From Bacteroidales bacterium (GTDB lineage: Bacteria > Bacteroidota > Bacteroidia > Bacteroidales > UBA932), in contig SUYP01000013.1 of NCBI GenBank assembly GCA_015060395.1, forward strand, positions 1-64,000: a stretch of 64,000 nt of DNA, written 5' to 3'. Position numbers and translations under genes: made by a program. Below the pieces are notes generated by a model that was not told where the DNA came from, made no database searches, and saw only the letters and a list, made by a program, of their open reading frames with translations. Below, one piece after another: positions 42,976 to 51,176 of the stretch; within the stretch, counting starts at the first letter, position 1; each line of letters opens with the position of its first letter.

Positions 42976-44589
42976 ATGAACGGACTGATATTATATATGA
43001 TAAAGAGCAGCATATATATGACTGTGTTCCTGTCACTGTATATGCTCGTTATGCGGAAGACAACATTCTTCCGTCTGAACCGTATCACTTTTATGACGGG
43101 AACCATTCTATGCCTGATTCTACCGTTATTCAAAATCGAAATGCCCGCTGAAAGCATTTCAATTACCCCTGTGTCATTCATCGAAGAGGCCCTTGCGGCA
43201 GAACCGGAGACATTGAAGGCCGCAGTCATCGGAACGGAAACAGAATGGAAAACACTGCTTATCAGCATCATTTACGCCGTGGGATGTCTGGTCTCAGTGA
43301 TTGCTGCAGCCGTATCATATATAAGGATGAGCAGAATGATACGTTCCGCCAGGCCGGAAAGAATCGGCGATACGACTGTAAGGATCGTAGAGAGTGAGAT
43401 CCCGTCGTTCAGCTGGGGCAGACACATAGTGCTGAGCAAGAACGACATCATTGAAAATCCGGCTATCCTGACTCACGAGAAGATGCACGTGAAATGCAGG
43501 CACTCCATCGATCTGATGATATATACAGTAGCTACTGTATTCCAGTGGTTCAATCCTCTGGTATGGATCGCCCGGACCGAGCTCAAGATGCTTCACGAAT
43601 ATGAAGCTGACGAACTTACAATCAACAAAGGCATCGATGCAACTCAATATCAACTGCTTCTGGTGAAGAAAGCCGTGGGAGCTAAACGCTTCCAACTGGC
43701 CAACGGCTTCAATCACTCGAAACTAAAAAACAGAATCACTATGATGCACAAGAACAAAACGAACAGAATGATGAAGCTGGCATATTTCCTCTGCCTGCCG
43801 GCTCTCATCTTAGCTATGGGCGCCTGCGCACAGAAGACCAATGCAGGCAACATCAGTCCGGTCGGACATAGTATCTCTGCTGACAAAACCGTAACAGACA
43901 CATTGCAGTCAGAAGCACTCGGATTGAATTATGAGGAAACAAGACCAAGCTTCAACGGGGGCGATGCCAACGAATTCAGCAAGTGGGTCAATGAAAATCT
44001 GAACTATCCGGAGAACTGCAGGAAAGAGGGCATCAGCGGAAGGGTAACCATCGCATTCACAGTAACCGAGACCGGCAAGGTCACAGATGTCAAGGTACTC
44101 AGGGGCGTACACGAAGATCTCGACAAGGAAGCACTCAGAGTCGTAAGTTCGTCACCTGACTGGACCCCTGGAACGAAAAACAGAAAGCCCGTTCCTGTAA
44201 CCTTCACCTTCCCTGTAATCTTCCAGACCAGGAAGCCTGACACAGAATCTGTACCATTTCAGCTTGTGGAAACAAAACCGAGTTTTAACGGGGGCGATGC
44301 CAACGAATTCAGCAAATGGGTCAATGAAAATCTGAACTATCCGGAAAACTGCAGGAAAGAGGGCATCAGCGGAAGAGTAACCCTCACATTCACAGTAACC
44401 GAGACCGGCAAGGTCACAGATGCCAAGGTACTCAGGGGCGTCCACGAAGACCTCGACAAGGAAGCACTCAGAGTCGTAAGCTCGTCACCTGACTGGACTC
44501 CTGGAATGAAGGACGGAAAACCTGTCGCTGTAACCTACACATTCCCTGTGATCTTCCAGACCAGAAAGCCAGAGAAAGCTGCGCAGTGA
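42976..44589 (+). CDS. BlaR1-like M56 sensor peptidase with two tandem TonB-type domains
   Basis: Membrane sensor and zinc peptidase that inactivates BlaI-type repressors. I start at the ATG at 42976 (537 aa). The N-terminal half has about four membrane segments and the M56 motif in LTHEKMHVKCRHSIDLM near residue 163 (HExxH). A further helix with a lipobox-like end (PALILAMGACAQ) follows near 270. The C-terminal part holds two nearly identical 102-residue TonB_C-like domains (PSFNGGDANEFSKWVNENLNYPENCRKEGISGRVT...SSPDWTPG), in residues about 320-421 and 431-532. The first copy ends QTRKP, joined by a nine-residue linker to the second. It is followed by the TPR gene, nearly overlapping. Confidence 0.9.
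   Translation: MNGLILYMIKSSIYMTVFLSLYMLVMRKTTFFRLNRITFMTGTILCLILPLFKIEMPAESISITPVSFIEEALAAEPETLKAAVIGTETEWKTLLISIIYAVGCLVSVIAAAVSYIRMSRMIRSARPERIGDTTVRIVESEIPSFSWGRHIVLSKNDIIENPAILTHEKMHVKCRHSIDLMIYTVATVFQWFNPLVWIARTELKMLHEYEADELTINKGIDATQYQLLLVKKAVGAKRFQLANGFNHSKLKNRITMMHKNKTNRMMKLAYFLCLPALILAMGACAQKTNAGNISPVGHSISADKTVTDTLQSEALGLNYEETRPSFNGGDANEFSKWVNENLNYPENCRKEGISGRVTIAFTVTETGKVTDVKVLRGVHEDLDKEALRVVSSSPDWTPGTKNRKPVPVTFTFPVIFQTRKPDTESVPFQLVETKPSFNGGDANEFSKWVNENLNYPENCRKEGISGRVTLTFTVTETGKVTDAKVLRGVHEDLDKEALRVVSSSPDWTPGMKDGKPVAVTYTFPVIFQTRKPEKAAQ
43933..44571 (+). repeat. Tandem duplication of the TonB-type domain within the M56 gene
   Basis: Two copies (43933-44238 and 44266-44571) with a period of exactly 333 nt and long identical DNA stretches, such as GGGGGCGATGCCAACGAATTC. 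Differences are few and partly synonymous, indicating an evolutionarily recent in-frame duplication or ongoing homogenisation. Confidence 0.92.
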
Positions 44590-44591
44590 TT

Positions 44592-45806
44592 ATGAAACGG
44601 ATCATTGTCCTGACAGCATTATCTATGCTGCTATGCATCCCGTCGCAAGCTCAGACGGACACTGCCGGATTCGACGTTCGCCAGTCACTGGAAAACGCAA
44701 GACAGCTGCGGAGGCTCTGCAAGACCGATCAGGCGATAGACACTCTTATGGCCGCACTTCAGCGCAACACCTCTGATATGGAGGTGTTGACTGAACTGGC
44801 CGAATGCCATACTTCGGCAGGCAATACTGAGGAGGCATTCGGATGGTGGGTGATGCTTTCGACTATGCAACCGGAAAATCTATATTTCCAGATCGCCCGG
44901 GCCAAGCTTCTCTACCGCGAAAAAGCATACGAAGAATGCATAACAGTATGCCGTGGCATCACGGCAAGAGATACGATTCCCGATATCCTCGCTATGACCG
45001 CAGATGCTTTCAGACTCGCAGGCAAGGCTGATTCCGCCCTGGTATATTACAATGAATTCCTACGGATAAAACCGCATCACGCCAGGACAATAAGCAAGAA
45101 AGCCGATATCCTTCTGGCCGCTAAGAGATATGACGAAGTGCTGGAAATGACCGGTCCTTTCCTCGAAGCGGAACCTGACAATATGACCGTTCTTCCGATA
45201 CACGGCCTCGCCCTCCATCTTAAGGAATGCTATCCCCTTTCCATCGAAACATTCGAGCATCAGAGGGAGCTGGGTGATGACTCGTATGCCGTTTATTATT
45301 ATCTCGGACTGAACCATTATATGATGAACAACTGGCCGAGAGCCATAAAGGAACTGGAAACTGCTTATCAGATAGATTCTTCAGACGTCACACTTGTTTA
45401 CCAGCTTGCCAATGCGATGAGCCACAGGCCAGTCCGGACGAGGATGGAGGACTACGGTCTGAATCCCGAGTCTGAGAGATTATACGCCAGGGCACTGGAT
45501 ATGCTCAAGCCCTCCCCTTCTATGATGCATAACATTTACGGCAGTATGGCAATGGCAAGACATAGAGTGGAAGAATATGAAGAAGCCATAAAATATTACG
45601 AACTCAGCTATAGATACGATAAAAAGAACATATCAGCCTTATCATCAATAGGTTACTGCTACGAAAGGCTCAGGAGATATGAAGAGGCACTTGAATATTA
45701 TGAACGATATCTGAAGGTGGGCAAGAAAGGCAGTTCAGGCTATAGATTCGTAGAAGAAAGCATAGCCTATCTAAAGCAGGAGAAATTTATGGAAGAGACC
45801 GAGTAA
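44592..45806 (+). CDS. Secreted tetratricopeptide-repeat protein
   Basis: 404-aa exported TPR protein. Signal peptide MKRIIVLTALSMLLCIPSQAQ (start at the ATG 44592; the listed GTG at 44586 is inside the M56 stop region). Repeats recur through the chain, for example LTELAECHTSAGNTEEAFGWWVML, YNEFLRIKPHHARTISKKADILLAAKRYDEVLEM, and HNIYGSMAMARHRVEEYEEAIKYYELSYRYDKK followed by SIGYCYERLRRYEEALEYYERYL. Such proteins act as periplasmic scaffolds. Co-transcription with the BlaI/M56 pair suggests it helps that sensor's response, but no partner can be named. Confidence 0.85.
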   Translation: MKRIIVLTALSMLLCIPSQAQTDTAGFDVRQSLENARQLRRLCKTDQAIDTLMAALQRNTSDMEVLTELAECHTSAGNTEEAFGWWVMLSTMQPENLYFQIARAKLLYREKAYEECITVCRGITARDTIPDILAMTADAFRLAGKADSALVYYNEFLRIKPHHARTISKKADILLAAKRYDEVLEMTGPFLEAEPDNMTVLPIHGLALHLKECYPLSIETFEHQRELGDDSYAVYYYLGLNHYMMNNWPRAIKELETAYQIDSSDVTLVYQLANAMSHRPVRTRMEDYGLNPESERLYARALDMLKPSPSMMHNIYGSMAMARHRVEEYEEAIKYYELSYRYDKKNISALSSIGYCYERLRRYEEALEYYERYLKVGKKGSSGYRFVEESIAYLKQEKFMEETE

Positions 45807-45811
45807 ACAGG

Positions 45812-47722
45812 TCACTCATCTTCAGGAGGAGGCACTGTACCGTCATCCGTCAGCCGGCGAAGGACCTCGGCATAGTCCACTGATATCGAATCCGTTGCAG
45901 AGCCGAAACGCAAAGCGATATCATCCAATGTATATTTTCCCGACTTCTCACCATTTATGAAAGAAACCAGTCTGGCTGCCGTGTCCTGAGGGCCGGCAGT
46001 CTTTTTTCTGCCAGAACGGCATACATCGCAGCTGCCACAGTCCACGCTCTCCTTCTGACCGAAGTACTCGAGAAGATATGTACTTCGGCACACATCATCC
46101 TCATTGATGTAGTCTATCATCTTCTGCATCCTCTCAAGGCTGGAATTCTTCAGCAGAGCATACCGCTCAGGATCAAGGTTGACATTCTTCGGACGAAGCC
46201 TCTCGTGATGAAGGAACAAGACGGTAGCGTGATCGTTCGGGATATATTTTATGATATGCTCCAGCGAAAGTCTGTAAAGAAGCTGCCGGAAAACAGGCAC
46301 ACTCACCCCGATCCGTGAAGCCACATAGTCTTCATCGACAGGTACCGGATATGAGAACAAGCCTGTATATCTGCGCATCAGCACCTCCAGAAGAGCTCCC
46401 ATCTTCGGATCCGGAAGATCCATATCATAGAGTTCGTTGCGATCCACACGGATCTGCACCTTTGCGGATATGTCCAGATCCTCGGACAAGGTCCAATGGC
46501 CGGTTCTCTCCAGATATACGACAGCATAATAAGCCATCTGCCTCTGGAGCTTGAAATGACGGCAGAAATCGTCCAGATTGAACTTGAGCTGCCTGCCGGC
46601 ACCGGTATCATAAGGTATTTCATAAAATATGTGCACCTTATGGTATATGTCCTCTATATATTCGAGAGACGGGAATGACACTGAGGCTATCTGGCGGAGG
46701 CGTTTTGTATCCGTTGCGTTCCACAGCAGAACTGCGAAGCTCCTCTTCCCGTCACGTCCTCCCCTGCCGGCCTCCTGGAAATAAGCTTCCGGACTGTCCG
46801 GTACATCGAAATGCACGACGAAGCGGACATCCGGCTTGTCTATTCCCATTCCGAAGGCATTGGTACATACCATTACCCTGATCTCGTCTTTCTTCCATCT
46901 TTCCTGACGGTCTGAACGTGAGTCCGGCCCGAGGCCTGCGTGATAGAAGGAAGAGCAGACGCCGTTGGCATTCAGAAAGGCAGCCAGTTCCTCAGTCTTC
47001 TTACGGCTGCGGACATAGACTATTCCCGTTCCTCCTACACTGCCGCATATATTCAGAAGCTGCCCCTGCTTATCATCGCAATTCCGGACGATATAGGAAA
47101 GGTTCGGCCTCTCGAATCCGCTCTTGATCAGGCACTTGTCAGTAAAACGGAGCTTTTCCATTATATCTTCAGCAACTTGCGGAGTGGCCGTCGCCGTCAA
47201 TGCGATGACCGGGGCATCCACAATCTCACGAAGTTTTCCGATCTGAAGATAGTCCGGACGGAAATCATAGCCCCATTGGGAAATGCAATGAGCCTCATCG
47301 ACCACGATGAAGCTGACATTCATCTCCTGCACGTAGTTCTTGAAAAGCTGCGTCCCCAGACGTTCCGGTGATACATACAGAAACTTGAAATCACCATAAG
47401 CGGCATTGTTCAGCGCCAGTTCCACCTCACGGCGTCCCATTCCCGCATTCACACACAATGCCTTTATGCCTCTGTCATTAAGATTCTGTACCTGGTCCTT
47501 CATCAAGGCGATGAGCGGAGTCACGACGATGGCTATGCCTTGGCGCATCATAGACGGTACCTGGAAGCATACGGATTTTCCGCCTCCGGTGGGCAGGATC
47601 GCGAGGACGTCCCGGCCTTCAAGAGCCGCATTGACTATATCTTCCTGCTTCAGACGGAACGAATCATACCCCCAGTATTCACTGAGGATTTCCAAGGATT
47701 TCATATTATCATTTCCGCTCAT
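45812..47722 (-). CDS. recQ: ATP-dependent DNA helicase RecQ
   Basis: 3'-5' DNA helicase for recombination and fork repair. The 636-aa protein has the RecQ motif 0/Walker A region WGYDSFRLKQEDIVNAALEGRDVLAILPTGGGKSVCFQ, DEAH box VDEAHCISQWGYDFRPDY near 140, and helicase C-terminal VCTNAFGMGIDKPDVRFVVHFDVPDSPEAYFQEAGRGGRDG near 285. A zinc-binding RQC module has CRSTYLLEYFGQKESVDCGSCDVC near 555. A HRDC domain does not appear before the end (GTVPPPEDE), so this is a short RecQ. Start at 47722 or the in-frame ATG at 47704 are both possible. Confidence 0.95.
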   Translation of the reverse strand: MSGNDNMKSLEILSEYWGYDSFRLKQEDIVNAALEGRDVLAILPTGGGKSVCFQVPSMMRQGIAIVVTPLIALMKDQVQNLNDRGIKALCVNAGMGRREVELALNNAAYGDFKFLYVSPERLGTQLFKNYVQEMNVSFIVVDEAHCISQWGYDFRPDYLQIGKLREIVDAPVIALTATATPQVAEDIMEKLRFTDKCLIKSGFERPNLSYIVRNCDDKQGQLLNICGSVGGTGIVYVRSRKKTEELAAFLNANGVCSSFYHAGLGPDSRSDRQERWKKDEIRVMVCTNAFGMGIDKPDVRFVVHFDVPDSPEAYFQEAGRGGRDGKRSFAVLLWNATDTKRLRQIASVSFPSLEYIEDIYHKVHIFYEIPYDTGAGRQLKFNLDDFCRHFKLQRQMAYYAVVYLERTGHWTLSEDLDISAKVQIRVDRNELYDMDLPDPKMGALLEVLMRRYTGLFSYPVPVDEDYVASRIGVSVPVFRQLLYRLSLEHIIKYIPNDHATVLFLHHERLRPKNVNLDPERYALLKNSSLERMQKMIDYINEDDVCRSTYLLEYFGQKESVDCGSCDVCRSGRKKTAGPQDTAARLVSFINGEKSGKYTLDDIALRFGSATDSISVDYAEVLRRLTDDGTVPPPEDE

Positions 47723-47781
47723 TATTCTTCCGTTTTAGCGCAACTTTCCCGATTGTATGACCAAAGGCACAGATTGTGGAG

Positions 47782-47789
47782 CAAATGTA
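47782..47789 (-). promoter_or_regulatory. -7 box of recQ
   Basis: TACATTTG on the minus strand; predicted 5' UTR of about 55 nt. Transcription runs away from pckA. The -33 element is not clear. Confidence 0.5.
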
Positions 47790-47810
47790 GCGAAAATATT
47801 CGCGGCAATG

Positions 47811-47841
47811 TTTGTCGAATGGTAAAAAAATTATATTTTTG
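47811..47841 (+). promoter_or_regulatory. pckA promoter
   Basis: TTTG (47811-47814), a 19-nt spacer and -7 box TATTTTTG (47834-47841), a full consensus match, giving a leader of about 45 nt before the ATG. This fits a strongly expressed gene. Confidence 0.8.
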
Positions 47842-47890
47842 CAGAGATATACGGAAATATATTAAAACCTTAAATATTTTATAAGAAATT

Positions 47891-49498
47891 ATGAGCAAAA
47901 TTGATTTGACCAAGTACGGTATTACCGACGTGAAGGAAATTCTTCACAACCCGTCTTATGAGGTTCTCTTCGCTGAGGAGACAGATCCAAGCCTCGAGGG
48001 ATACGAGAAAGGCCAGCTTACAGAGCTTGATACCATCAACGTAATGACAGGTATCTACACAGGACGTTCTCCTAAGGACAAATTCTTCGTAATGAATGAG
48101 GCTAGCAAGGACACTGTATGGTGGACTTCAGAGGAGTACAAGAATGATAACAAGCCTTGCTCTGAGGAAGCTTGGGCTGACCTCCGCGCAAAGGCGATCA
48201 AGCAGCTCAATACAGCTAAGAAGCTTTATGTAGTTGATACATTCTGCGGTACTAACGAGGCTACACGTCTTAAGGTACGTTTCATTATGGAGGTAGCTTG
48301 GCAGGCACATTTCGTAAAGAATATGTTCATCCGTCCTACAGAGGAGGAGCTTGCAAACTACGGTGAGCCTGATTTCGTATCATTCAACGCTGCAAAGGCA
48401 AAGGTTGACAACTACAAGGAGCTCGGACTCAACTCTGAGACTGCAACTGTATTCAACCTCAAGAGCAACGAGCAGGTTATCCTCAACACTTGGTACGGTG
48501 GTGAGATGAAGAAGGGTATCTTCTCTCTTATGAACTACTACAACCCTCTCAAGGGCATCGCTTCTATGCACTGCTCTGCAAACACAAATATGGAGGGTAC
48601 AAGCACAGCTATCTTCTTCGGTCTTTCAGGTACAGGTAAGACTACCCTTTCTACTGACCCTAAGCGTCTGCTTATCGGTGACGACGAGCACGGTTGGGAT
48701 GACGAGGGAGTATTCAACTACGAAGGCGGTTGCTATGCAAAGGTCATCAACCTCGACCCAGAGTCTGAGCCAGATATCTACAACGCAATCAAGAGAAACG
48801 CTCTCCTCGAGAACGTTACAGTTGACGAGAACGGCAAGATCGATTTCGCTGACAAGAGCGTGACTGAGAACACTCGCGTATCTTACCCTATCAACCATAT
48901 CAACAACATCGCTGTTCCTTCAAAGGGTCCTCACGCTCAGCAGGTGATCTTCCTTTCAGCTGATGCATTCGGAGTTCTTCCTCCAGTATCTATCCTTACT
49001 CCTGAGCAGACTCAGTACTACTTCCTTTCAGGATTTACTGCAAAGCTCGCAGGTACAGAGCGCGGTATCACTGAGCCTACTCCTACATTCTCCGCTTGCT
49101 TCGGTGCAGCATTCCTTTCACTCCACCCAACAAAGTACGGTGAGGAGCTCGTAAAGAGAATGGAGAAGGTCGGTGCAAAGGCATACCTCGTGAATACAGG
49201 ATGGAACGGAACAGGCAAGCGTATCTCTATCAAGGATACAAGAGGAATCATCGACGCTATCCTCGACGGTTCTATCGACAAGGCTCCTACCAAGACTATC
49301 CCTTACTTCGACTTCGTGGTTCCTACAGAACTCCCAGGAGTTGATCCAGCTATCCTCGACCCACGTGACACTTACGCTGACGCAGCTCAGTGGGAGGAGA
49401 AGGCTAAGGATCTCGCAGGCCGCTTCATCAAGAACTTCAACAAGTTCACTGGCAACGACCTCGGTAAGGCTCTCGTAGCAGCTGGTCCAAAGCTTTAA
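47891..49498 (+). CDS. pckA: ATP-dependent phosphoenolpyruvate carboxykinase
   Basis: Interconverts oxaloacetate and PEP with ATP/ADP; in anaerobic Bacteroidota it often runs toward oxaloacetate, fixing CO2 for succinate formation. 535 aa, family length. Motifs: [12 protein letters not shown] near 62, [20 protein letters not shown] near 202, the P-loop [13 protein letters not shown] near 245, and [27 protein letters not shown] near 257. Codon use differs from neighbours: it favours a narrow set such as CTC, GGT, CCT and GCT, as highly expressed genes do. It has its own consensus promoter and terminator, so it is probably monocistronic. Confidence 0.97.
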   Translation: MSKIDLTKYGITDVKEILHNPSYEVLFAEETDPSLEGYEKGQLTELDTINVMTGIYTGRSPKDKFFVMNEASKDTVWWTSEEYKNDNKPCSEEAWADLRAKAIKQLNTAKKLYVVDTFCGTNEATRLKVRFIMEVAWQAHFVKNMFIRPTEEELANYGEPDFVSFNAAKAKVDNYKELGLNSETATVFNLKSNEQVILNTWYGGEMKKGIFSLMNYYNPLKGIASMHCSANTNMEGTSTAIFFGLSGTGKTTLSTDPKRLLIGDDEHGWDDEGVFNYEGGCYAKVINLDPESEPDIYNAIKRNALLENVTVDENGKIDFADKSVTENTRVSYPINHINNIAVPSKGPHAQQVIFLSADAFGVLPPVSILTPEQTQYYFLSGFTAKLAGTERGITEPTPTFSACFGAAFLSLHPTKYGEELVKRMEKVGAKAYLVNTGWNGTGKRISIKDTRGIIDAILDGSIDKAPTKTIPYFDFVVPTELPGVDPAILDPRDTYADAAQWEEKAKDLAGRFIKNFNKFTGNDLGKALVAAGPKL

Positions 49499-49524
49499 TC
49501 AATCGATAACGATTCGATAAAATA

Positions 49525-49556
49525 TAGGGCAGTCACGATGTGGCTGCCCTTTTTTA
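49525..49556 (+). terminator. pckA terminator
   Basis: GGGCAG-TCA pairs with TGG-CTGCCC (stem GGGCAGTCA/TGGCTGCCC with a G-T pair) around a short loop, followed by TTTTTT. It is 27 bp after the pckA stop. Confidence 0.88.
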
Positions 49557-49594
49557 TTGATATATCTGAAGAAGGTGCCGGCCAATGCCGGAGT

Positions 49595-50479
49595 CTATCG
49601 GGTTACGGCGCTATGACAGGTAAGTGCCGCATCAGCATCAGGCAGACATTCAAGATGCCAGCAAGCGACCCTGGATATCACTTTTTCCACAGTCTTATGC
49701 AAAGCGTCAGTCGAGCTTCTGTCCCATCTCATACAGGAGCAGGAAGGCATAAGGGAAGCGTATGCCTGAAGAGGCATATTCCTGACAATCTTGTTATATG
49801 GAGCCTGAGACAGACGTACAACCGCCTTCAACGGCAGGCTTTCATTCTTGTAGCAAGGGGTCTTGCCGCTCCAAGGAGTACCATAAATGACAGCTTCTCC
49901 ATCTGTTACGCGTATCACAGGATTATCATCATTCAGAAGTTCAGTGTCATCTATATTTTCAAGCCACAGGCGGCTGTGGGTACTTTTTCCCGTACCGCTC
50001 CTTCCAAGGAACATATATCCCCCGCCATTATGCTTTATCACCGAAGCGTGTACCATCAATGTATCGAACGGAGTCGTACAGAAGGTATATAGCAGCATCA
50101 GGGCATTGCTTAAAGAAAATTCGGTAAGTCTCTCCTTCCGTGCTGCAGGCACATATACGACATTGTCCCTGAAGTCATCCGAAGGAATGAGGATACAGTC
50201 CGGATGTGAACGTGTGTATGAAAAACCGAAATTGAACTTTCCATCCTTATCGAATATCCAGAAATAAGGTGCCTCGTCATTAAGACACTCTCTGACAGTA
50301 CCCGGAACGGTATTCTTAAGATCAGCGGAATATTCAAGGCGCAATCTGAAGAGGGGTTCATCCTCCCTTCCGGATGAGAAAGGGATATACGGACCGAGAA
50401 AGTCATCAGCTGAAATACCGTCAGGCAGGATCACCTCGAAAAGATGACCGGCCACATCATATTTGAAGGTTTTTTCCAT
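49595..50479 (-). CDS. HPr-kinase-like (HprK/PEPCK-fold) protein of a PqqD-linked cassette
   Basis: 294-aa cytoplasmic P-loop protein. The motif FLGRSGTGKSTHSRLWLE near residue 162 is a Walker A of the HprK/PEPCK type, followed by the metal-region ELLNDDNPVIRV near 185 and YGTPWSGKTPCYKNESLPLKAVVRL. It is not a full HPr kinase: the N-terminal half has only a beta-rich domain (DVAGHLFEVILPDGISADDFLGPYIPF). Similar proteins in lasso-peptide clusters phosphorylate the peptide. It is divergent from an S24/S26 peptidase gene and near a PqqD-like gene. A minus-strand -7 box (TATCTTTG, 50487-50494) ends 8 bp before the ATG, leaving almost no leader. Confidence 0.75.
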   Translation of the reverse strand: MEKTFKYDVAGHLFEVILPDGISADDFLGPYIPFSSGREDEPLFRLRLEYSADLKNTVPGTVRECLNDEAPYFWIFDKDGKFNFGFSYTRSHPDCILIPSDDFRDNVVYVPAARKERLTEFSLSNALMLLYTFCTTPFDTLMVHASVIKHNGGGYMFLGRSGTGKSTHSRLWLENIDDTELLNDDNPVIRVTDGEAVIYGTPWSGKTPCYKNESLPLKAVVRLSQAPYNKIVRNMPLQAYASLMPSCSCMRWDRSSTDALHKTVEKVISRVACWHLECLPDADAALTCHSAVTR

Positions 50480-50486
50480 AATTCTT

Positions 50487-50515
50487 CAAAGATAGTGATT
50501 TTCTAAGTATTTTTG
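50487..50515. promoter_or_regulatory. Back-to-back -7 boxes of the HprK-like and S24/S26 genes
   Basis: Minus TATCTTTG (50487-50494) and plus TATTTTTG (50508-50515) inside a 42-bp intergenic region. Each box ends 6-8 bp before its own start codon, so both transcripts would be leaderless or nearly so. Confidence 0.55.
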
Positions 50516-50521
50516 CAGAAT

Positions 50522-50980
50522 ATGGCTACGATAATAAAAGACAAGGCATTGATGATGGAGGAAATCAGGTCACTGATCTCCGAGGGGCACACGGTCTCGC
50601 TCACTGTAAAGGGCAACAGTATGAATCCATTTTTCGTGAGTCTCAGAGATCAGATGACTCTAGGGCCTTGGAAAGACGAAGATATAAGGAAAGGCTGCGT
50701 CGCCCTGGTCAGAGACACCAAAGGCAACTACCTGATTCACAGAATAATACGCAGACAGGGCGACACCGTCACACTGATAGGTGACGGAAATATAGGCCTG
50801 TATGAAACAGCAAGGCTTGAGGAGATCATCGGAATAATGTACGGTATGACCAGAAAAGGGAAAGTCTGGAGTGCAGACAGCAAGATATGGAAGCTATACT
50901 CCTGGTTCTGGATGCTCATCCTGCCCGTCAGACGCTGGCCTCTCGGTCTGTGGAGGCGTATTTTCCTGAAGAGCCGCTAG
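50522..50980 (+). CDS. S24/S26-family peptidase-like protein (signal-peptidase fold)
   Basis: 152-aa protein with the signal-peptidase/LexA fold. I start at the ATG at 50522; the listed ORF begins at a TTG within the promoter. The serine motif TVKGNSMNPFFVSLRDQ near residue 33 gives the nucleophile, and KGCVALVRDTKGNYLIHRIIRRQGDTVTLIGDGN near 60 is the usual second block. The general-base lysine expected there is replaced by VALVRDT, so activity is uncertain. A hydrophobic and aromatic C-terminal helix (LYSWFWMLILPVRRWPLGLWRRIF) suggests membrane anchoring. The 3' end overlaps a 66-aa ORF on the other strand. It may process a peptide for the PqqD-linked pathway. Confidence 0.78.
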   Translation: MATIIKDKALMMEEIRSLISEGHTVSLTVKGNSMNPFFVSLRDQMTLGPWKDEDIRKGCVALVRDTKGNYLIHRIIRRQGDTVTLIGDGNIGLYETARLEEIIGIMYGMTRKGKVWSADSKIWKLYSWFWMLILPVRRWPLGLWRRIFLKSR

Positions 50981-51094
50981 TTTTTTGCGATAGGCATCCA
51001 TCCTTTTTTTCCAGGCAATCTGTCTGGCTCTCTGTTCTTTTGCCTTCCGCGCCTGAAGTTCTTCATATTTCTTTTCAAGATAATTATCTGCCAT
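50894..51094 (-). CDS. Small charged coiled-coil protein, 66 aa
   Basis: 66-residue protein MADNYLEKKYEELQARKAKEQRARQIAWKKRMDAYRKKLAALQ..., helical and strongly charged, with a proline-rich acidic tail (TPPQTERPASDGQDEHPEPGV). I recall a small conserved Bacteroidota protein that starts MADN(Y/F)LEKK, so it is probably a real gene, but its role is unknown. A minus-strand -7 box TATATTTG (51113-51120) lies 19 bp upstream. Its last 87 bp are antisense to the S24/S26 gene. It could also be a candidate substrate of the cassette, but has no RiPP-like core. Confidence 0.6.
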   Translation of the reverse strand: MADNYLEKKYEELQARKAKEQRARQIAWKKRMDAYRKKLAALQENTPPQTERPASDGQDEHPEPGV

Positions 51095-51112
51095 AGCTTA
51101 TCGATTGTACTG

Positions 51113-51120
51113 CAAATATA
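51113..51120 (-). promoter_or_regulatory. -7 box of the 66-aa gene
   Basis: TATATTTG on the minus strand, 19 bp upstream of the ATG at 51094, and divergent from the PqqD promoter. No TTTG at 19 nt. Confidence 0.55.
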
Positions 51121-51129
51121 GCAATCTGT

Positions 51130-51160
51130 TTTGTTGAAAAGGAGTTTTTTGATACTTTTG
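51130..51160 (+). promoter_or_regulatory. PqqD-like gene promoter
   Basis: TTTG (51130-51133), 19-nt spacer, -7 box TACTTTTG (51153-51160): full consensus. The start site lies about 10-12 nt before the ATG at 51177. Confidence 0.8.
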
Positions 51161-51176
51161 CAGAAAATTGAAATAT

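Noticed and set aside
49538-50092. 184-aa ORF on plus strand
   Set aside because: Antisense to the HprK-like gene, which has clear motifs; starts inside the pckA terminator.
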